DNA of 64,000 nucleotides from Kappaphycus alvarezii (lineage: Eukaryota > Rhodophyta > Florideophyceae > Gigartinales > Solieriaceae). Positions 42,429-55,302 of this stretch are shown here, in pieces. The notes under the pieces are model-generated. The model did no database searches. It was not told where the DNA came from and saw only the letters and a program-made list of their open reading frames with translations. Position 1 is the stretch's first letter, and each line of letters opens with the position of its first letter. The DNA is taken from the NCBI GenBank assembly GCA_002205965.3, contig NADL03000514.1, positions 1 to 64,000 of the forward strand, given 5' to 3'. The translations under genes were made by a program, and so were the position numbers.

Positions 42429-44125
42429 TTGCAAGCTTCACTCGTTCCATCGGGCACTGCAATGCTCACAGAAAAACAAAGGTCTTTAATCTATGCGGAG
42501 TACTCGCGCCACATAGCAGACGGGGAGTGCCACGACCAGAGGGTGATAGCAAAGTGGGCACATGAAAAGTTCTCATTACCTAAGCCCCTAATCAGTCCAC
42601 AATTTCCCGCATTCTCCAAACGTTTAAGGAAAAAAGACTAACAAAGCGACTCGGGGTAAACAAGCGGGATAGGACTGGCGGCAACCACGCTCTCGAGCAG
42701 GCGCTTTGTGGGTGGGTGTGCGATCAGTATAGTCGACGTATATGCCTCTCAGGCGCAATGATTCAACAGAAAGCTCACAAGCTGAAAGACCTCGTAAACC
42801 GTAAGCTCCCGGACGACAAAAACTTGATTTCCCTTACGATACCGGTTGGCTATCTCAGTTTCAGAAAAGATGGCACTTAAAGTGCCGGAAGACAAGGGGG
42901 GAGGCCGGGGATGCCAACGTAGATGGGGCTGCAACGGTGCTAAAGGCTTTCTGGAAAACATTTCGGTTGTATCAGGTTGATGATATTTGGAATGCCGATG
43001 AGTTTGGCTAATATTACAATATGCCGCCGGATACAACATTTTCAGAACAGGAACTGGAAGGGCGCAAAAAAGAAAAGACACGGTTGACGGGCTTGGCGTG
43101 CTGCAACGCGGATGGTAGTCGGAAGTACCCCCTAATGATAATCGGGAAGGCTCGCTGCCCGAGGTGGTTCAAGAAAATGAGTGGGCAGGAACTGGGATTT
43201 GACTACTATCACAAGAGTAATGCTTGGATGACTTCTGTTATATTCTTTGAGTGGCTTGGAAGATTCGACAATTTTGAAAATTGTGAAGGAGAAAGTTGGG
43301 GGAAAATTTTTGCTACTCATTGACAACTGTTCGGCGCATAGAACGATGGAGACAATTCCAAAGTTTTCGTGCTTTCGCGTCGAATTTTTGCCTCCAAACA
43401 CGACCTTGAAACTGCAAACTTGTGACGCAGGTATCATTAAGGCTTTAAAGTCTGGATTTCGGAGGCTACAGATGGATCGCGTTTTGGATCTGATGGATGT
43501 AGATGTAACAAGGCTTTACAAGCTCGATCAACTAACCGCTATGACATGGTTGAAATCTTTGTGGGCCAATATGTCTCCAACAGCCATCGCGAACTGTTGG
43601 AGACATATGGGTTTACTGCATCTTGATAATTCCACAGTAATGTCTGTTTCTAATTTGGTTGGCACTAGAGAAGAAAGTGCCGTGTAGTCGGCTATTACTT
43701 CAGCGGTTCGCCAGGAGAATCGTATGTCTATCAGTGAGTTTTTGAATCCGGTTTGTGAAGATGATGTTTTTGAAAGGGTCGGTGATAGCGATTTAGTTGA
43801 TGGCATTGTGGCTGCTGTTATTCCTGGGGTTGATATTTCTGTCTGTGATAGAGAGGAGGAGTCCGATTTAGTTTTACCCAGTTTGAATGAGCAGAAGAAG
43901 GCAGTCGCAATGACTAAAGTTATTGCTACATCTTTTATGTCGGAGGATGGGGATTTGGTACGGGGCCTTCGTCGTCTGCAAGATGCCCTTAGAAAGAAGA
44001 TGCAGGAGGCACAGACTCAGAGCAGTATTGATACTTTCTTTGGCCGATGCTGGACACTGATCCCAGTAGCTGTTAGTACTGTAAAGGCTGGGCCTTTTTT
44101 TCTGCTTGATAGTCTTCTCGCTTAA
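42429..44125 (+). pseudogene. Tigger/pogo-type transposase (DDE_1), decayed
   Basis: The N-terminal helix-turn-helix is readable at 42429-42641 (LTEKQRSLIYAEYSRHIADG; RVIAKWAHEKFSLP). A second DNA-binding part in shifted frames follows to about 42900. The catalytic core starts with DDIWNADEFG (first Asp, about 42990), then a TAA, and from 43021 RKKEKTRLTGLACCNADGSR and KYPLMIIGKARCPRWFKKMS. A frameshift at about 43260-43320 leads to KFLLLIDNCSAHRTMETIP (second Asp) and FLPPNTTLKLQTCDAGIIKA (third Asp). A TAG at 43685 precedes an acidic C-terminal part ending at 44125. The family assignment is secure and the copy is inactive. Confidence 0.82.
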
Positions 44126-44194
44126 GTCCATTTACCGTTTAAGTTGCATATCGCATCGGTCCACGTATCGCATGAAATTCAGCGGGAAACACTG

Positions 44195-45329
44195 TTGTCA
44201 TTCAGTACGTATTGTGACGTGTGAGTACACGACGGCTAATTTTCATTTATGCTATCTGCAGCTTTGTACGAAAGGGCTCCCCGAGTTGCTTGTCGAAAAA
44301 AAGGACTACACAAAGTTGGGAGTGAATTTTTTAAATCATCGACTCAGTTCTGCAACGCATCAAATCGAGAATGACAAAACGCATCTACTATGCGGTCGGG
44401 GCAGTTGAGGAGTTTATTCGTACGAGCATTCTGTCCTCCATCATTTTTTTGGTGCGAACTTTTGCGGGGAGGCAGTTGCCGAGTGACACCAATCGTAAAA
44501 CTGTATCCCTTCATGAAACATTCCCCGGTCATTGCTGTTCTGTATTAACTAGCTTAGAGCAATGAAGAAAGACCTCTGCGGTTCCTTCGTAGAAGGGTTT
44601 GTGTCAAGTATCTTAAGGTGGAGTTACGAATAGTAACGGTACCGAAGTAAGACTGGGAACGATACTGGAAGGAAGACTTTAGAAGCGGAGGAGAAAATGT
44701 TGCATTTTAAACACGTCGGAAGTGAAATTTTAAGTACTGTACCGTAATTTGTCACATAAGAAATATCCTAGACTCTGTTGGCACAATTGTTGTACGGTGA
44801 GCGGCAATACTGCAAGCTTCAACATGGGAATTGTAGCAGCATACTTAAAATATGCAACAGGAAGTCTAAAGTAGGGATAGGAGGGGTTAGCAATTTTGAT
44901 GAAAATAAATTAAAAACAAAGGAAAAATTCCCCCAGCACTCTTCACCACAAATCAATGCTGTTTGATGGCTCTAAAACAATCACCGTCATGGTAATCTTG
45001 CGGAAGTTCGGTAAAAGTCAAGCTATGTCCTCAAATTGGACTGGAGTCAGAATATTGAATGGAAAATATGATGTTTATTGTTATTTAGGTGCTTGGCGGA
45101 GATTGCTCGGAAGCCTCTGGCTGCGATAATCATGACCCAAATGGAACTTTCTACTTTCCGCTTGATGATCATCACCCGAATAGAAGTTGAGAAATATAAG
45201 GGTGGGTTGCGGGTGACATTGTTCAAGCCAGTTTAATGGGTTTTTGCACGGTATAAATGCGCCCTGCTATTTAATCAGATGCCACGGATGCATTAAATAT
45301 CCTTCCATTACTTCTGCACCTCTAGGATC
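44195..45329. other. No supported gene
   Basis: AT-rich, with only short open frames of mixed composition. One GTACTGTACCG motif lies near 44735. Confidence 0.6.
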
Positions 45330-46440
45330 GTTCTGAGACACCGTCAAGCCGAGATAGTACTCGCAAAACTTGAAAACCCGGAGCACTTGAGGTAATATGC
45401 GAACCCGGTGATGTGGGCATCCAAGATGTGCAGATATTTACGCTTCTTTTGCTGAAAGCGATGAGTATCTAGAAGCTTTGGTCATACCAAAGAAAATGGA
45501 ATACCAACGGGTTAGCGAGGCTTGAAGGGTTTAGGCATTGCTTGATTTGTTCTCGTCTACTACTCTTACAAGACGCAAAATAAAAAACAAATTTCTTAAC
45601 TGAATCAATGGTAATTCCGCTGAGTCTCTCAGTAACCAGTTCAGTGACATTCACTGCCACCAAATATGTGTTTTTCATTTCCCCAACTTCAGACGTAATT
45701 GTTGATCCGCTCCCTTCGTATCCCTCAGTTCTAAATACTTGAATGTGACGAGTAGCCCACAACTTGGGGCTTCACAAATCACACAAATACAGGCATATGA
45801 ACGGATACAGTGGAGGCTGACGGAGAAATAATGGCGTATATGGTGTCCTAGGGGGTGTTACAGTATTGACGGGGCATATGTACATAGAGTTAAAGCAAAC
45901 GTAGCTCAATCAAATAAAAAGCGTAAGCAAGGAATTACATGAATTCATTCCCTCAATCTCAAATGTGCTTCCATCTCTTTCACCTTTGTACCAAGGTCAC
46001 AGAGAATTGATTGGTGTAACTCCTCATGGCTTGGAAAGGCTCATTTAAAACATGGAAATACAAGAAATGGTCACATTACAACAGTAAATAACAAAAGTAG
46101 AGCGGAAGCTCGGCAGAGTGGTGCACGATTTTCTGGATGTCATTCCTTCGTAAGAACCTGTGGACGACGAGTCCCTCGATCGTAAACAGGGTTTATTCTT
46201 TTGATCGGGGCGCATGGGCCGCCTTGGGAGATGACAACGGAAGTAATGGAGACGGCGGAATTGGGGGGCAAATGAGGCAGAACCCGAATATTTTTCGAGA
46301 GAAAGGATATATTGTGCTCGATTCAGCGAGTAGAGCCCTCTTTTATGCAATATGTGGCGTTCTCTTGCTGAATTTTCAAGCCAGTGACTTATTCGTTTGG
46401 TCGCCTCCGTACCCAAGTCGACCAGTTACTTACTAGATTA
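45330..46440 (-). pseudogene. Unidentified coding repeat, copy A
   Basis: Minus-strand coding-like DNA shared in part with 47560-47830. On the minus strand it reads VHRFLRRNDIQKIVHH near 46150-46105, and at the other end VLRVLSRLDGVSERS near 45370-45325. Between them lies a separate minus-strand open frame at 45762-45469 (GEMKNTYLVAVNVTELVTER; SVKKFVFYFASCKSSRREQ) that copy B lacks. The upstream part up to 46416 is also open. I know no matching family. It may be a decayed element or a dispersed gene fragment. Confidence 0.4.
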
Positions 46441-47559
46441 CGAAGCGGGTTTCACACTACCCATGCGCCTCAAAATCCAATTCCAGGCAGAGAGAGGGCG
46501 TAGATGAGCGATGCGTGAGTAGTAGAGCCTTTATATACAAGAAATACTTGGACATTAGAGAGGCGTAGACTTAATCGTAACTGGGGGAAAAGGAGTAAAG
46601 TGGGGTCATTCAAGTTGGCATTATGTGGAATAATGGTTGAGCGTACACTGAGTGCGAGGACTATAAGTTAAAAAAAGTGACCAACAGACAGAAAACGTTA
46701 ATCATACGCCGCCTCAGTCGCAAAAAACTGATCCTCCGTGACGTCAAAGGAATACTGCATGTATTCGGACCTTTTCGTAAAATTTTAAGAGTAGCTATAA
46801 CATATAGCGTAATACTAGTGGGACGGTCAAAAAGACCGAGCAAGAAAATCTTTGGACACGTAAGCTATACAGAGCGACCGGATCTAGTACCGTATATGAA
46901 ATTGGAGAAAAATATGATTGTACGGGTTTGAAACACAAAGAAGAGTACAAATACAAAACAAGCTGAACAAGAATATTAATAAAAAGACTAAAAACTTGTC
47001 AAATAGGACTACCTCAGGCATTAACTTGTGTCGTTCGCAGATATGCTGAGCAATATTTCTTTATCATTGCACATATATTTATATCATTGGGGCTACCTTA
47101 TATTTCTACTCCCATGCTTCAGTCCACGCCTTTATCCTCGATGCCGCTTTTCTCCCCACTATCTAAGACCTCCTTCCTTCTCTACAACCCAATCCTAAAA
47201 TCAGATCCGTACTCCACATTTTTCTTCTTCCGCCAATTTTACACGTACCCCGGCTTGTACTTCTCCGCCCACCTCTGCCGAATTTCCTTCACCGTTTCCC
47301 TACTTGAATGAAGTTCGACTCCCAGCCAAGCAAAATGCTACCAAGAAATTTCTTCTTCTTGGTCGCACGAAACGAGCTGCCCATCCGCTACTCTCCGACA
47401 TTTTCCTATATAAAATTTCTGCGTGTCCTGTTCTCTGTGTCACTGGAGGCTTGTTTTTGAGGCACTACAAGATAATCTTTTTTGTCCCTACTCCATTCGG
47501 ATTTGATACTTACGATACTTACCGATTCTACCGGGTTCTGGAATTTGGTGGCTCACTTC

Positions 47560-47830
47560 TTTTTAGCATTCATAGAAGTCGCTTCGGAACACTGTCAAGC
47601 CGAGATAGTACGCGCCTAAATTTCTTTTTTCCGCGGTGTAGAGACAGTGGGCAAGCAAGATGATGTATTGACCTAGATAAATAGTGCACTGCAATTCACT
47701 TACCTTGATGAGCATTACGAAACCGGAGATGTACACCCTAAATTTGGGCGTAAGCTTGTAAGTGGTGCACGATTTTCTGGACATCGTTCTTTCCCATGTA
47801 TCTGCAAGCGACTGGTCCATCGGTAATCGA
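47560..47830 (-). pseudogene. Unidentified coding repeat, copy B
   Basis: Minus-strand reading CRYMGKNDVQKIVHHLQAYA at about 47800-47740 and RRVLSRLDSVPKRLL near 47615-47570. It is related to copy A by protein pattern and by DNA blocks TGGTGCACGATTTTCTGGA and GTCAAGCCGAGATAGTAC. It is much shorter between the two blocks than copy A. Confidence 0.4.
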
Positions 47831-50740
47831 ATGGGGATATCTTTGAGGTCTCACAAACATTGTTTATTTTCGTAGGCGTCGACATAAATGTAGGGAACGC
47901 AGGGTGGGGAATAAAGTAGGGTCGAGATCAGGTATGGTTAGGCACAAAGAGATAGTGGGCTGTTTCAAAAATAGGAGGCCTTTCCTACCCGATGGGTGTT
48001 ACGATCTGGTATTTACCCCTGTATAAAGTACCGTACACGTACGTCTGTTTGTTTCCCCGAGCCGACGGATCACTTCACTGATTACAAACAGTGGGGTTGG
48101 CCCCACCTTTGTGCCTCTAGGGGCAGTTTCTGAACATCAATAGGGCACAAGTGACCGACACGGGGGTGGCGAAGCGACTATCGCAAAACAGATATCAAAT
48201 ATGGGAGAGGTAAAGAAGAGATTACGGTGATTACAGATTCACAGGTTATTTATTGATTTTTAACAAAGGACGTTCGAATTCCCCTTGTTTGAATCGCCTT
48301 GCACAAATAGTTGCCATACTTTTTCTCTCATGTGCCATCAGACTTTCCCCAGTCTCGATTCCCCCTGAACAAAACAAAGCTGATGGGCATCCACAATTGA
48401 CTTAAAATAAGGAATATTGACACAATTTTCACAATTTACTACTTTTTTGTGCTAAAACGAAACATTATTTCGATGAATTTGAAGATATGGGTGACTTTAT
48501 GGTGGATTACATCCACTGCTTTTTCATTTGGATGATCCGCTACAACACAAAAGCCTGGCATGGAAAAAAAAGTACTGCATATGAAATTCTTCGCCCCTGG
48601 AATACCAACTACGCTCATGTCCGGTAAATCACTGCACAGCTGGGACAGATGCGCTCCTGGCCAGTAGTATACACCATATCTACAAGATTTAGCATTCGTA
48701 ATCGATCCCTTCTTGCTCCGCCAGGATAAGTTTGTAATGGAAGTTACCGTTCTGCTTTCCCATGAATTATATCTTAGCCGCGATTAATTTCGACGGTTAC
48801 GCCAATTAAAAATTATTTTCGACCCAAGTCAAAAATGTCTCGTTTTTGCTGCAATTATGTTACCCATCACCAAGTCCAGACATTCCTATTTTTTTACTAT
48901 GCATCTCTTTTGCTTTATGTTTGCTGAGATGCCTCATTACTTCCATGAAGCCAGCTAAAAACGATTGAGTCTTCCACTTCAGCCAAGAAGTGTTCCGCTG
49001 GGCCATTCAAAACGTAGTTCGGCACCCGCATGGTTCTCATCTGTCTCATTCGTCCATTACGCAGAATTCTTTGCTGTACGGAGGAGCCTCGCTCGACTTT
49101 CACTCTGGAAGGTTAAATATTCTCGATATTAACCAAAGTGGCTGTTTAGCTCGCTTCAAGAAACCCGATCATCACGTCAGAGCAGGAGAAATGAAGGTCG
49201 TCAACTACAATTTCTAGAAGAAGTTCGCAAGATTATTTCCCTTTTACATGTAACCCAAGGACGCTTCTTCAATGTAACTGATGTAAATGCGGGATGAAAT
49301 AGTCAAGGTCCACGCTCTGAGTTAGATCTCTGAGTTTTTTGAATGTTTCGTGTATTCAAAAAGAAGAAAAGTCTATTAAACTATTGTTTCTTTTTGAAAG
49401 TCGTTGTCGTTGTTTTATTCAGTTATTTACGCTCAGAGTAGTGTTAGAGAAGAAGAATGCAGTTGCTCAAATGGAGGAGAGGAGTAAAGGGGGACAGTTA
49501 TTCTTGGTACTGTGCAGACCCAAGGTTGGGCCCATGCTGACTTTCGGGACTGTAATCTTTTTCATAGTGGCCAAAAATAACCAGAAAGTCTCAATCAGTC
49601 ATTCGAAGATATCTGAGTCTCCATGAATTCATTCAAACGCAATATTTTCAAAACTTTTTCACACAAGCTGAGGAGACTCTATCTTTTAGGTCCAGAATAA
49701 TGCAATGGTAAGCAATATCAAGCTTTAAAATATCTAGTTATGTAAGGCGGTCAAAGATTCCAAATATATTTTGGTATAGAGCCCATGGATCTATGGTTTC
49801 CAACTTTGAAGCACACGATAAAGAAAATTGAATGACCAAAAATTTCAAGCATAAGAAGCAAGAAATGAAAATAACCAAAACAAGTGACAAAGAATGTCAA
49901 TCTTACTACTAATACTCTTTCAAAGCAGGAAAACACAGATATCATAAATTCATCGTTATGTTAATAGAATGTAAGTAACAATTATCTGCTTTAACAACAA
50001 AAAAACAACTAAATACAGTAGAAAATATTAGATAAACAAACTAAGAAAAGAAAACATTGTAAACGATGTTAAGGCAGTTTTCTACGCGAGGAGGGAGAGG
50101 AGTGGTGGATGCGGCGATGAAGGAGGGGTAGGAAAGGTCTTGGTGACGATTGGGGCTTCTTTCGCGCTTTGGAGTTCCGTTGAGCCCCTCTCCTAGATAA
50201 GAATACTCGCGTAATATTTATTTCAGGCCGTCCTTCCCTTAAAAAAAACGCCTTTGAATATCGATAAAATCAATGAAATATAAATATATCTAAAGTTCAG
50301 ATAGCGTAGTCTTCTGTATCCACCAAGTGAGCATCCAGAAGCTCTATCTGTTCGCTACAATGTGGCCCTTGTGGAATCATGCAGTAGGCCTGGGCCCAAC
50401 GAATTTGACTAGCGGGGAGGGCATAGAGGGCATAGAAAGGGTGGCGATACTACGGTTCCTTCGCACTTACAGCCCTCCTCCCGTACCAAATCTCGTACCT
50501 GCGCATCTCCACCAACGCCCACAACACCACCATCACCCTACAGCATACTACGGGGTGACGAAGACGGCGTTAGAGATCGTCTTCCTACTTTCTCCAACCC
50601 GTAAACTGTCTGCTCCATCGGTCGTAACCTCGTCGTTGTGTTGGGTCAATTCTTCCGACCACTGATCGTAGTAAGCGCGGAACAAACAGGCAGCCTAGCG
50701 CTCGACGGGTGAGAAGGCCTCTAGAAAAAAGCTGCAATCT
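47831..50740. other. No supported gene
   Basis: AT-rich intergenic DNA. Open frames are short, overlap on both strands and have no known motif. A plus-strand frame at 50327-50665 is His/Pro-rich and unconvincing. Confidence 0.55.
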
Positions 50741-51176
50741 GTGTACGCGCGAAAGGCGTGGGGAGGGGAGAGGATAATTCTCCGGCGTAGGGGCAGAGAG
50801 CAGTTTCGGTGGGCGTACGACAGGGTTCGTATTTTTGAGGCGAAATTGATTTCTGACCTCCAAAAAATAGAGAGATACAACCCGAATCAGGCCTCTATGT
50901 GGCTGTTACGATCTCTAAAAAGTTCATGAAAATAAGGATGGGAGAATCGAAGTTACATTCGAGGGTGAAAAGGTCTATGAGAAGGTCAACGAAGAAATAG
51001 CACGAGTTTTTGGTATTCATCTCGCGGAATTCGCTACGGCGTCGATTACAGATGTTGGGAAAAGGACTATTTCGAGGCCTGCCTTGACAGAATCCGTTCA
51101 TGATGACGGGGAATGTGGGGAACTAAATGCAGACCCGGATTCGATGATACACTATATTTACCTCTCCATCAGTTAG
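50741..51176 (+). pseudogene. Coding-like relic, possibly retroelement
   Basis: Reads RRGREQFRWAYDRVRIFEAK, then ISDLQKIERYNPNQASMWLL to a TGA at 50927-50929. It then continues one frame over with KDGRIEVTFEGEKVYEKVNE and EEIARVFGIHLAEFATASIT to TAG 51174-51176. A tryptophan-bearing helix followed by a Gly-rich turn and helix ending in phenylalanine recalls the linker before RT in some LINEs, but this is weak. No RT is seen downstream. Confidence 0.3.
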
Positions 51177-51643
51177 AGGGAAGAGGAATAAGTGGAGTAT
51201 TAAGCCATATCGGAGACTAACCCTACTTCTCATGACACTTTGCTCTACACAACCGAATGACAGGCTCTTGTTTCATCTCCAAAACTTCCAGGCGACACGA
51301 TCGCGACTATAAATGAAGGGTCTGTAGTCCGTTGTATCCTATATATAGAAGATTGGTACAAGAGCCATCCCAGAGGAATGAAGGAAGCCAATTTCGCCTT
51401 GCCTTGTCCACCGTCTCCTTATGCATCCCGTTATTTTATTCGGGAGTATCAAGTTGTCATTAATGACTCGACGCATCACTGCATGCTAGTGGCGGTAGCG
51501 AATAGTATTTCACTTCTCCATGGAGCTGCTCAAGGTCGATATATTTGGTAAAATTTTTACCAGGAGCTCTTTACCGGGCGCCACCAAAGGGAATACCCCA
51601 CTCCACTTCGTGCATCCGAAGAAGTGGGGCGCATTCTACGTCC

Positions 51644-51764
51644 AACGAGGAAGCGCAGCAAGGTTAGAGTTGCTTTTGCTGCTTCAGCTTCGTGTCTCAG
51701 CCCATATTTCGAGCCCGTGCTTCGAGCAGCAAACGCAACTCCAACCTTGCTGCGCTTCCTCGTT
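51644..51764. repeat. Inverted repeat with 39-bp arms
   Basis: Arms 51644-51682 and 51726-51764 pair with two mismatches (37 of 39) around a 43-base spacer. The outer end is AACGAGGAAGCGCAGCAAGG. The spacer itself shows weaker self-pairing (AGCTTCGTG with CGTGCTTCG). Transcripts would form a long hairpin. The open frames through it on both strands come from this symmetry. Confidence 0.85.
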
Positions 51765-53879
51765 CCGCCCATACGTCTACTACCACCCCTTCTACCTTCA
51801 GATGACATGGCAGATTGGCCGAGCCTCCTTGAGCAACTTTTGGTGCACCCAAAGCAACTACAGGCATAAGTTCTCCAACAATGTTGCGACTGTGAGACAA
51901 CGCTTTACCAGAACCTACTGCCGCAAGTTCTTCGTCTTCAGTGCTCCTAGAAAGCACTGTTATATCGTACTATCAGTTTCCCACGAGCATTTAATTGTTA
52001 GCCTTTACTTGTTAGCGTTTTGTACTTTCAAAGTCTTGTTGAAAGGATCGTCCTGGAAGGGGTTTTTGATAGTGTAGTCAGTTATTTTCTTAAAAAAACT
52101 AAATGCTGCCAATAATTTGTTGCTATCAATACCTCGTGTCTGGCCTTTAACTTCCAGTCGGGACTGCAAGTGTATTTCCGCTCCACATTGCTCTGTGGGT
52201 GTTAATTTTGGGTTTTCGTCCCCCAGGGCTAAACTTAGGATTTTAGTCCCGAAGGGCTAAATTTCGAATGGCGCGAGGGGAGCGAAGAGATTAAAGTACC
52301 TATTGTGCCTGAAAATATATGAAACGTTACAGCAGCTAGTCAGTGTGGATTGAAAATATGCACATTTTCTCTCAAAAAGATTCATTTAAAGACCCATAAG
52401 TGCTAACGCAGTACTTTTGTAAGAATAAGTTAAGGATAAAAAGGACTAAGGAGTCGGGCCCGAGGGAATTGACGTGAAGTTGCTCGTTTCTTCACCGTTA
52501 CTCAGTTTACACCGGAGCTGAAGCTTCCTAGAGGTACAAAGTTGACTCTTAGTCCCGTGACCACTTGATTATGCACTTGAATTTATATCAGAGTTAGCTC
52601 GATATTTCTCCTAATATACAGTTTACTAAGCCTAACCAGAAATTTCAGCTGAAGCTAAAATATCCATGTCACATTCTAAAACCATTAAATATATTCAATT
52701 GAATCATCTTGACGAGGAAGGGTACAATTGAGCTATTTTCAGGACAAAGATTTGTTCCTCATCTTCATATTAATTCTCAAAAACAGAACCAAACAGTTCC
52801 AGTAGTAATTTGTACGTCCCACACATTTACTTATCGCTTACAGACGCTGTTAGTCATTCCTTGGCAAAAGACAACCCTATATTTTGCTTTTTATTCATCG
52901 AAGGCCAATATTATGGAGAAATGGCAGTGCTGTTTATTTGACTCAACTCTACTAGTTTATTTCGATGACGTCTGTAGAATAGTAAATTCATCGTCCGAAG
53001 TTTTAACGCATACAGTATTTTGCGATGTTAAATACTCTTTATGCAACAGTAAAATACGAGACTCAGAAACTATGTCAATTTTCAAGTCATATGCCTTATT
53101 ATGGGATATGGGACAAGAGCCTACACTTTCTCTGCACACGATATTAAGAATACTTCTTTTTAAGTAATTTACAGCAATTCACATATACGCGTCTGACGAA
53201 GTAAAGCTTCGCATCAAGCCGCTAGACGACAATTAACACTATCCTCTCTTGCAGACTCGATTCATTACTGTAATCGAGGCTAAGGGACTGCAGGATGTTC
53301 CAAACTAAAGTCAAGAAAGAAAAGATTTGAATCAGGACGAACGAGAACTCCAGGTGATCCACCTATTTAGCAGTCATTTATTGAATAATATCTTCAATTC
53401 GTTTGCGCCGCCATTGGAAATACATTCATCATGCTACAAAAGTTGGACCCTCGTTCCAATTCAAAATCGAAGGCCACAAAGATCTCAAAATTTTCCGAGC
53501 TCGTCTCCATGCGTCACACTTCTCTCAAATAGGATAAGGAGAGACACGACGCTCGCATGGATGGGCTGCTGTGGTAACTCAGAAGCGTGGGTACTACCAG
53601 TTCGGGCCCTCTTTTGATCGGTATATTGGTGGCCTTAATCGGCGTGACGCAACAAGTCAGTGACTACAGCCATCAAAACTCTCGCCGAGAAGATCATCAG
53701 CTAGTAAGATGTGAATAATCGCTTCATTGAGGAAGCGAACACGCCCGGCGAATTCTACTCACCATGTTTGCCAAAAGTCTAATCAAGACACTTCGATGTT
53801 ATTGCCGAACGCCAGGAGCCCATACAACAAGCTGAACTTGTCTGGTGCCTCTATCTAGAGGTATAATGAGAGCATCGAA
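51765..53879. other. No supported gene; short tandem repeat at 52210-52265
   Basis: AT-rich. At 52210-52265 two imperfect units of about 37 bp share TTTTCGTCCC or TTTTAGTCCC, then AGGGCTAAA. A plus-strand open frame at 52709-53167 and one at 53327-53617 have no recognised motif. The latter could belong to the Copia relic that follows. Confidence 0.5.
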
Positions 53880-54830
53880 ACCTTTTCGTCTTTTAAGAGG
53901 AAAGGAGAGACAAATTGAGCCTCTCAAGATATGCCAAGTTGATGTGACCCATGACTTCCAGTTTAAACAAACAGGTACCTCTACTGCATGATGTTAGATA
54001 GCGGGATTACTATCTTCATGTAGCACTACAGGGAACGTACAATTCCTCCCCCGTTATAGCGCAGCGTACAGTCCCATTACGAATGTCGTATGTCCAGCCA
54101 GCCGTGATTAGCCTATTTTGCGTCAAGCCTTGAAGTCGTTCGATCGTTACATGTAGCAACCTGCTACAAAGCACGGGCTCGATACCGTTGAAGGCAATGA
54201 AAACTGGGATAATGAAAAACTTCTCCCTACGTATGCATCAATTTTGCCGTCAGACATCGCCTTTAGCGTTTAGAGGGACGCTCAAGGTCAGATCGTACGG
54301 CAAAAGGCCCGATTAATCATTTGCGGAAATGTTAAACCAGACGAAATTTCCTTTTAAGAACTGTACGCCCGCGTTGCGTACATTGACTTTACGTGGCTTG
54401 TGATGGCGAAATTTGTCGAAAAAGAACTAAAATGTGCTTTACTTGTATGTGAGGGGTGTCTTACTACACAAGAATTTGCCGGGAGACGAAAAAATATAGG
54501 CTGGGTTGGGTGCGATGCAGAGGGTGTCGTCCACCAATGGTCAAGTCATTCGTCTGAAGAAGCCCAGCTATAGCTCTCGCCAAGCGCCAAAGCTGTTGTA
54601 TATAGCTCTTCCTACTGTATTCAGAAGCTTGGCCTGTATTGCAAAAAGTCGAGCGATAGTCTGCTCAAGATGAATTGAAATTGGACCAAATTCGTATTGC
54701 TACCCACATGGATGATATTTTACCTTTCAGCAAACCCGATGGTACTTTGTTCGCCAAAGACGACTCGCTGAGGTCCAGGAAGCGATAGACCTGTGAACTG
54801 CGCACAACTTCTTGAAATACCTATTGAGCA
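53880..54830 (+). pseudogene. Ty1/Copia reverse transcriptase relic
   Basis: Very degraded. Across changing frames I read DAQGQIVRQKARLIICGNVK near 54275, ELYARVAYIDFTWLVMAKFV near 54360 (matching the Copia pattern around APVARIETIR), then a tract equivalent to the DV.GAFL motif near 54430-54470, VKSFV.LKKPS near 54540 (the YGLKQ block) and THMDDILPFSKPDG near 54707, the YVDD region. The order and spacing fit Copia RT. Many stops and indels show it is old. LTRs were not found. Confidence 0.5.
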
Positions 54831-55302
54831 GCGTGTAGCCGGTATATTCTTGTTGAAAGTTGCCTTTTTCTCTTTATAGGTAGCTACAAATGTATGAACA
54901 TAAGCAAAAAAACGCCACTTCTTTCTCATCCTCTGCACGAGGAATGAATGCTGAAAATCGCTGTGGAGAAACATTAAATGCAGGACAAGCCATATTTCCA
55001 CGTGCTGGGGGGACTTTATATGGTGCAACGCATTATAACAGAGATTAGAAAGCTTATACTTACCTAAATTATGAAATAAAATTGGGTCGTAAGTATCTCA
55101 AAAACACTTGTGAAATACTTTTCTCATGGATTCTCACGGAAATATATAGGTTATTTCTAGCGTCTTAAATAGGACCATTTCACAATGGGGGTCATACTCT
55201 TACTTTTTTATATCTATGTTTCCATTCACTTACACAGAAACGGGACCATCGATATCGATTGTGCCATTGAAATCAACTGAGGCATACTAGTCTGGCACAA
55301 CC

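Larger units (their letters stand above)
42026..44194 (+). mobile_element. Second pogo/Tigger-type DNA transposon
   Basis: It encloses a DDE_1 transposase relic. Imperfect inverted ends: TAGTGTTTCCGGG followed by AAATTCAT at 42026-42048, and, inverted, CAGTGTTTCCCGC followed by AATTTCAT at the right end at 44194. Nine bases GTGTTTCC and flanks match exactly, with weaker matching over about 25. A TA precedes the left end, and the right flank is TT. Length is about 2.17 kb, close to the 2.1 kb inferred for the pogo-type element at 16.9-21.8 kb without its insert, but the proteins are from different subfamilies. Confidence 0.65.

Noticed and set aside
51520-52077. 185-codon plus-strand frame
   Set aside because: It runs through the inverted repeat, and its amino-acid pattern is partly mirrored on the other strand. 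No domain.
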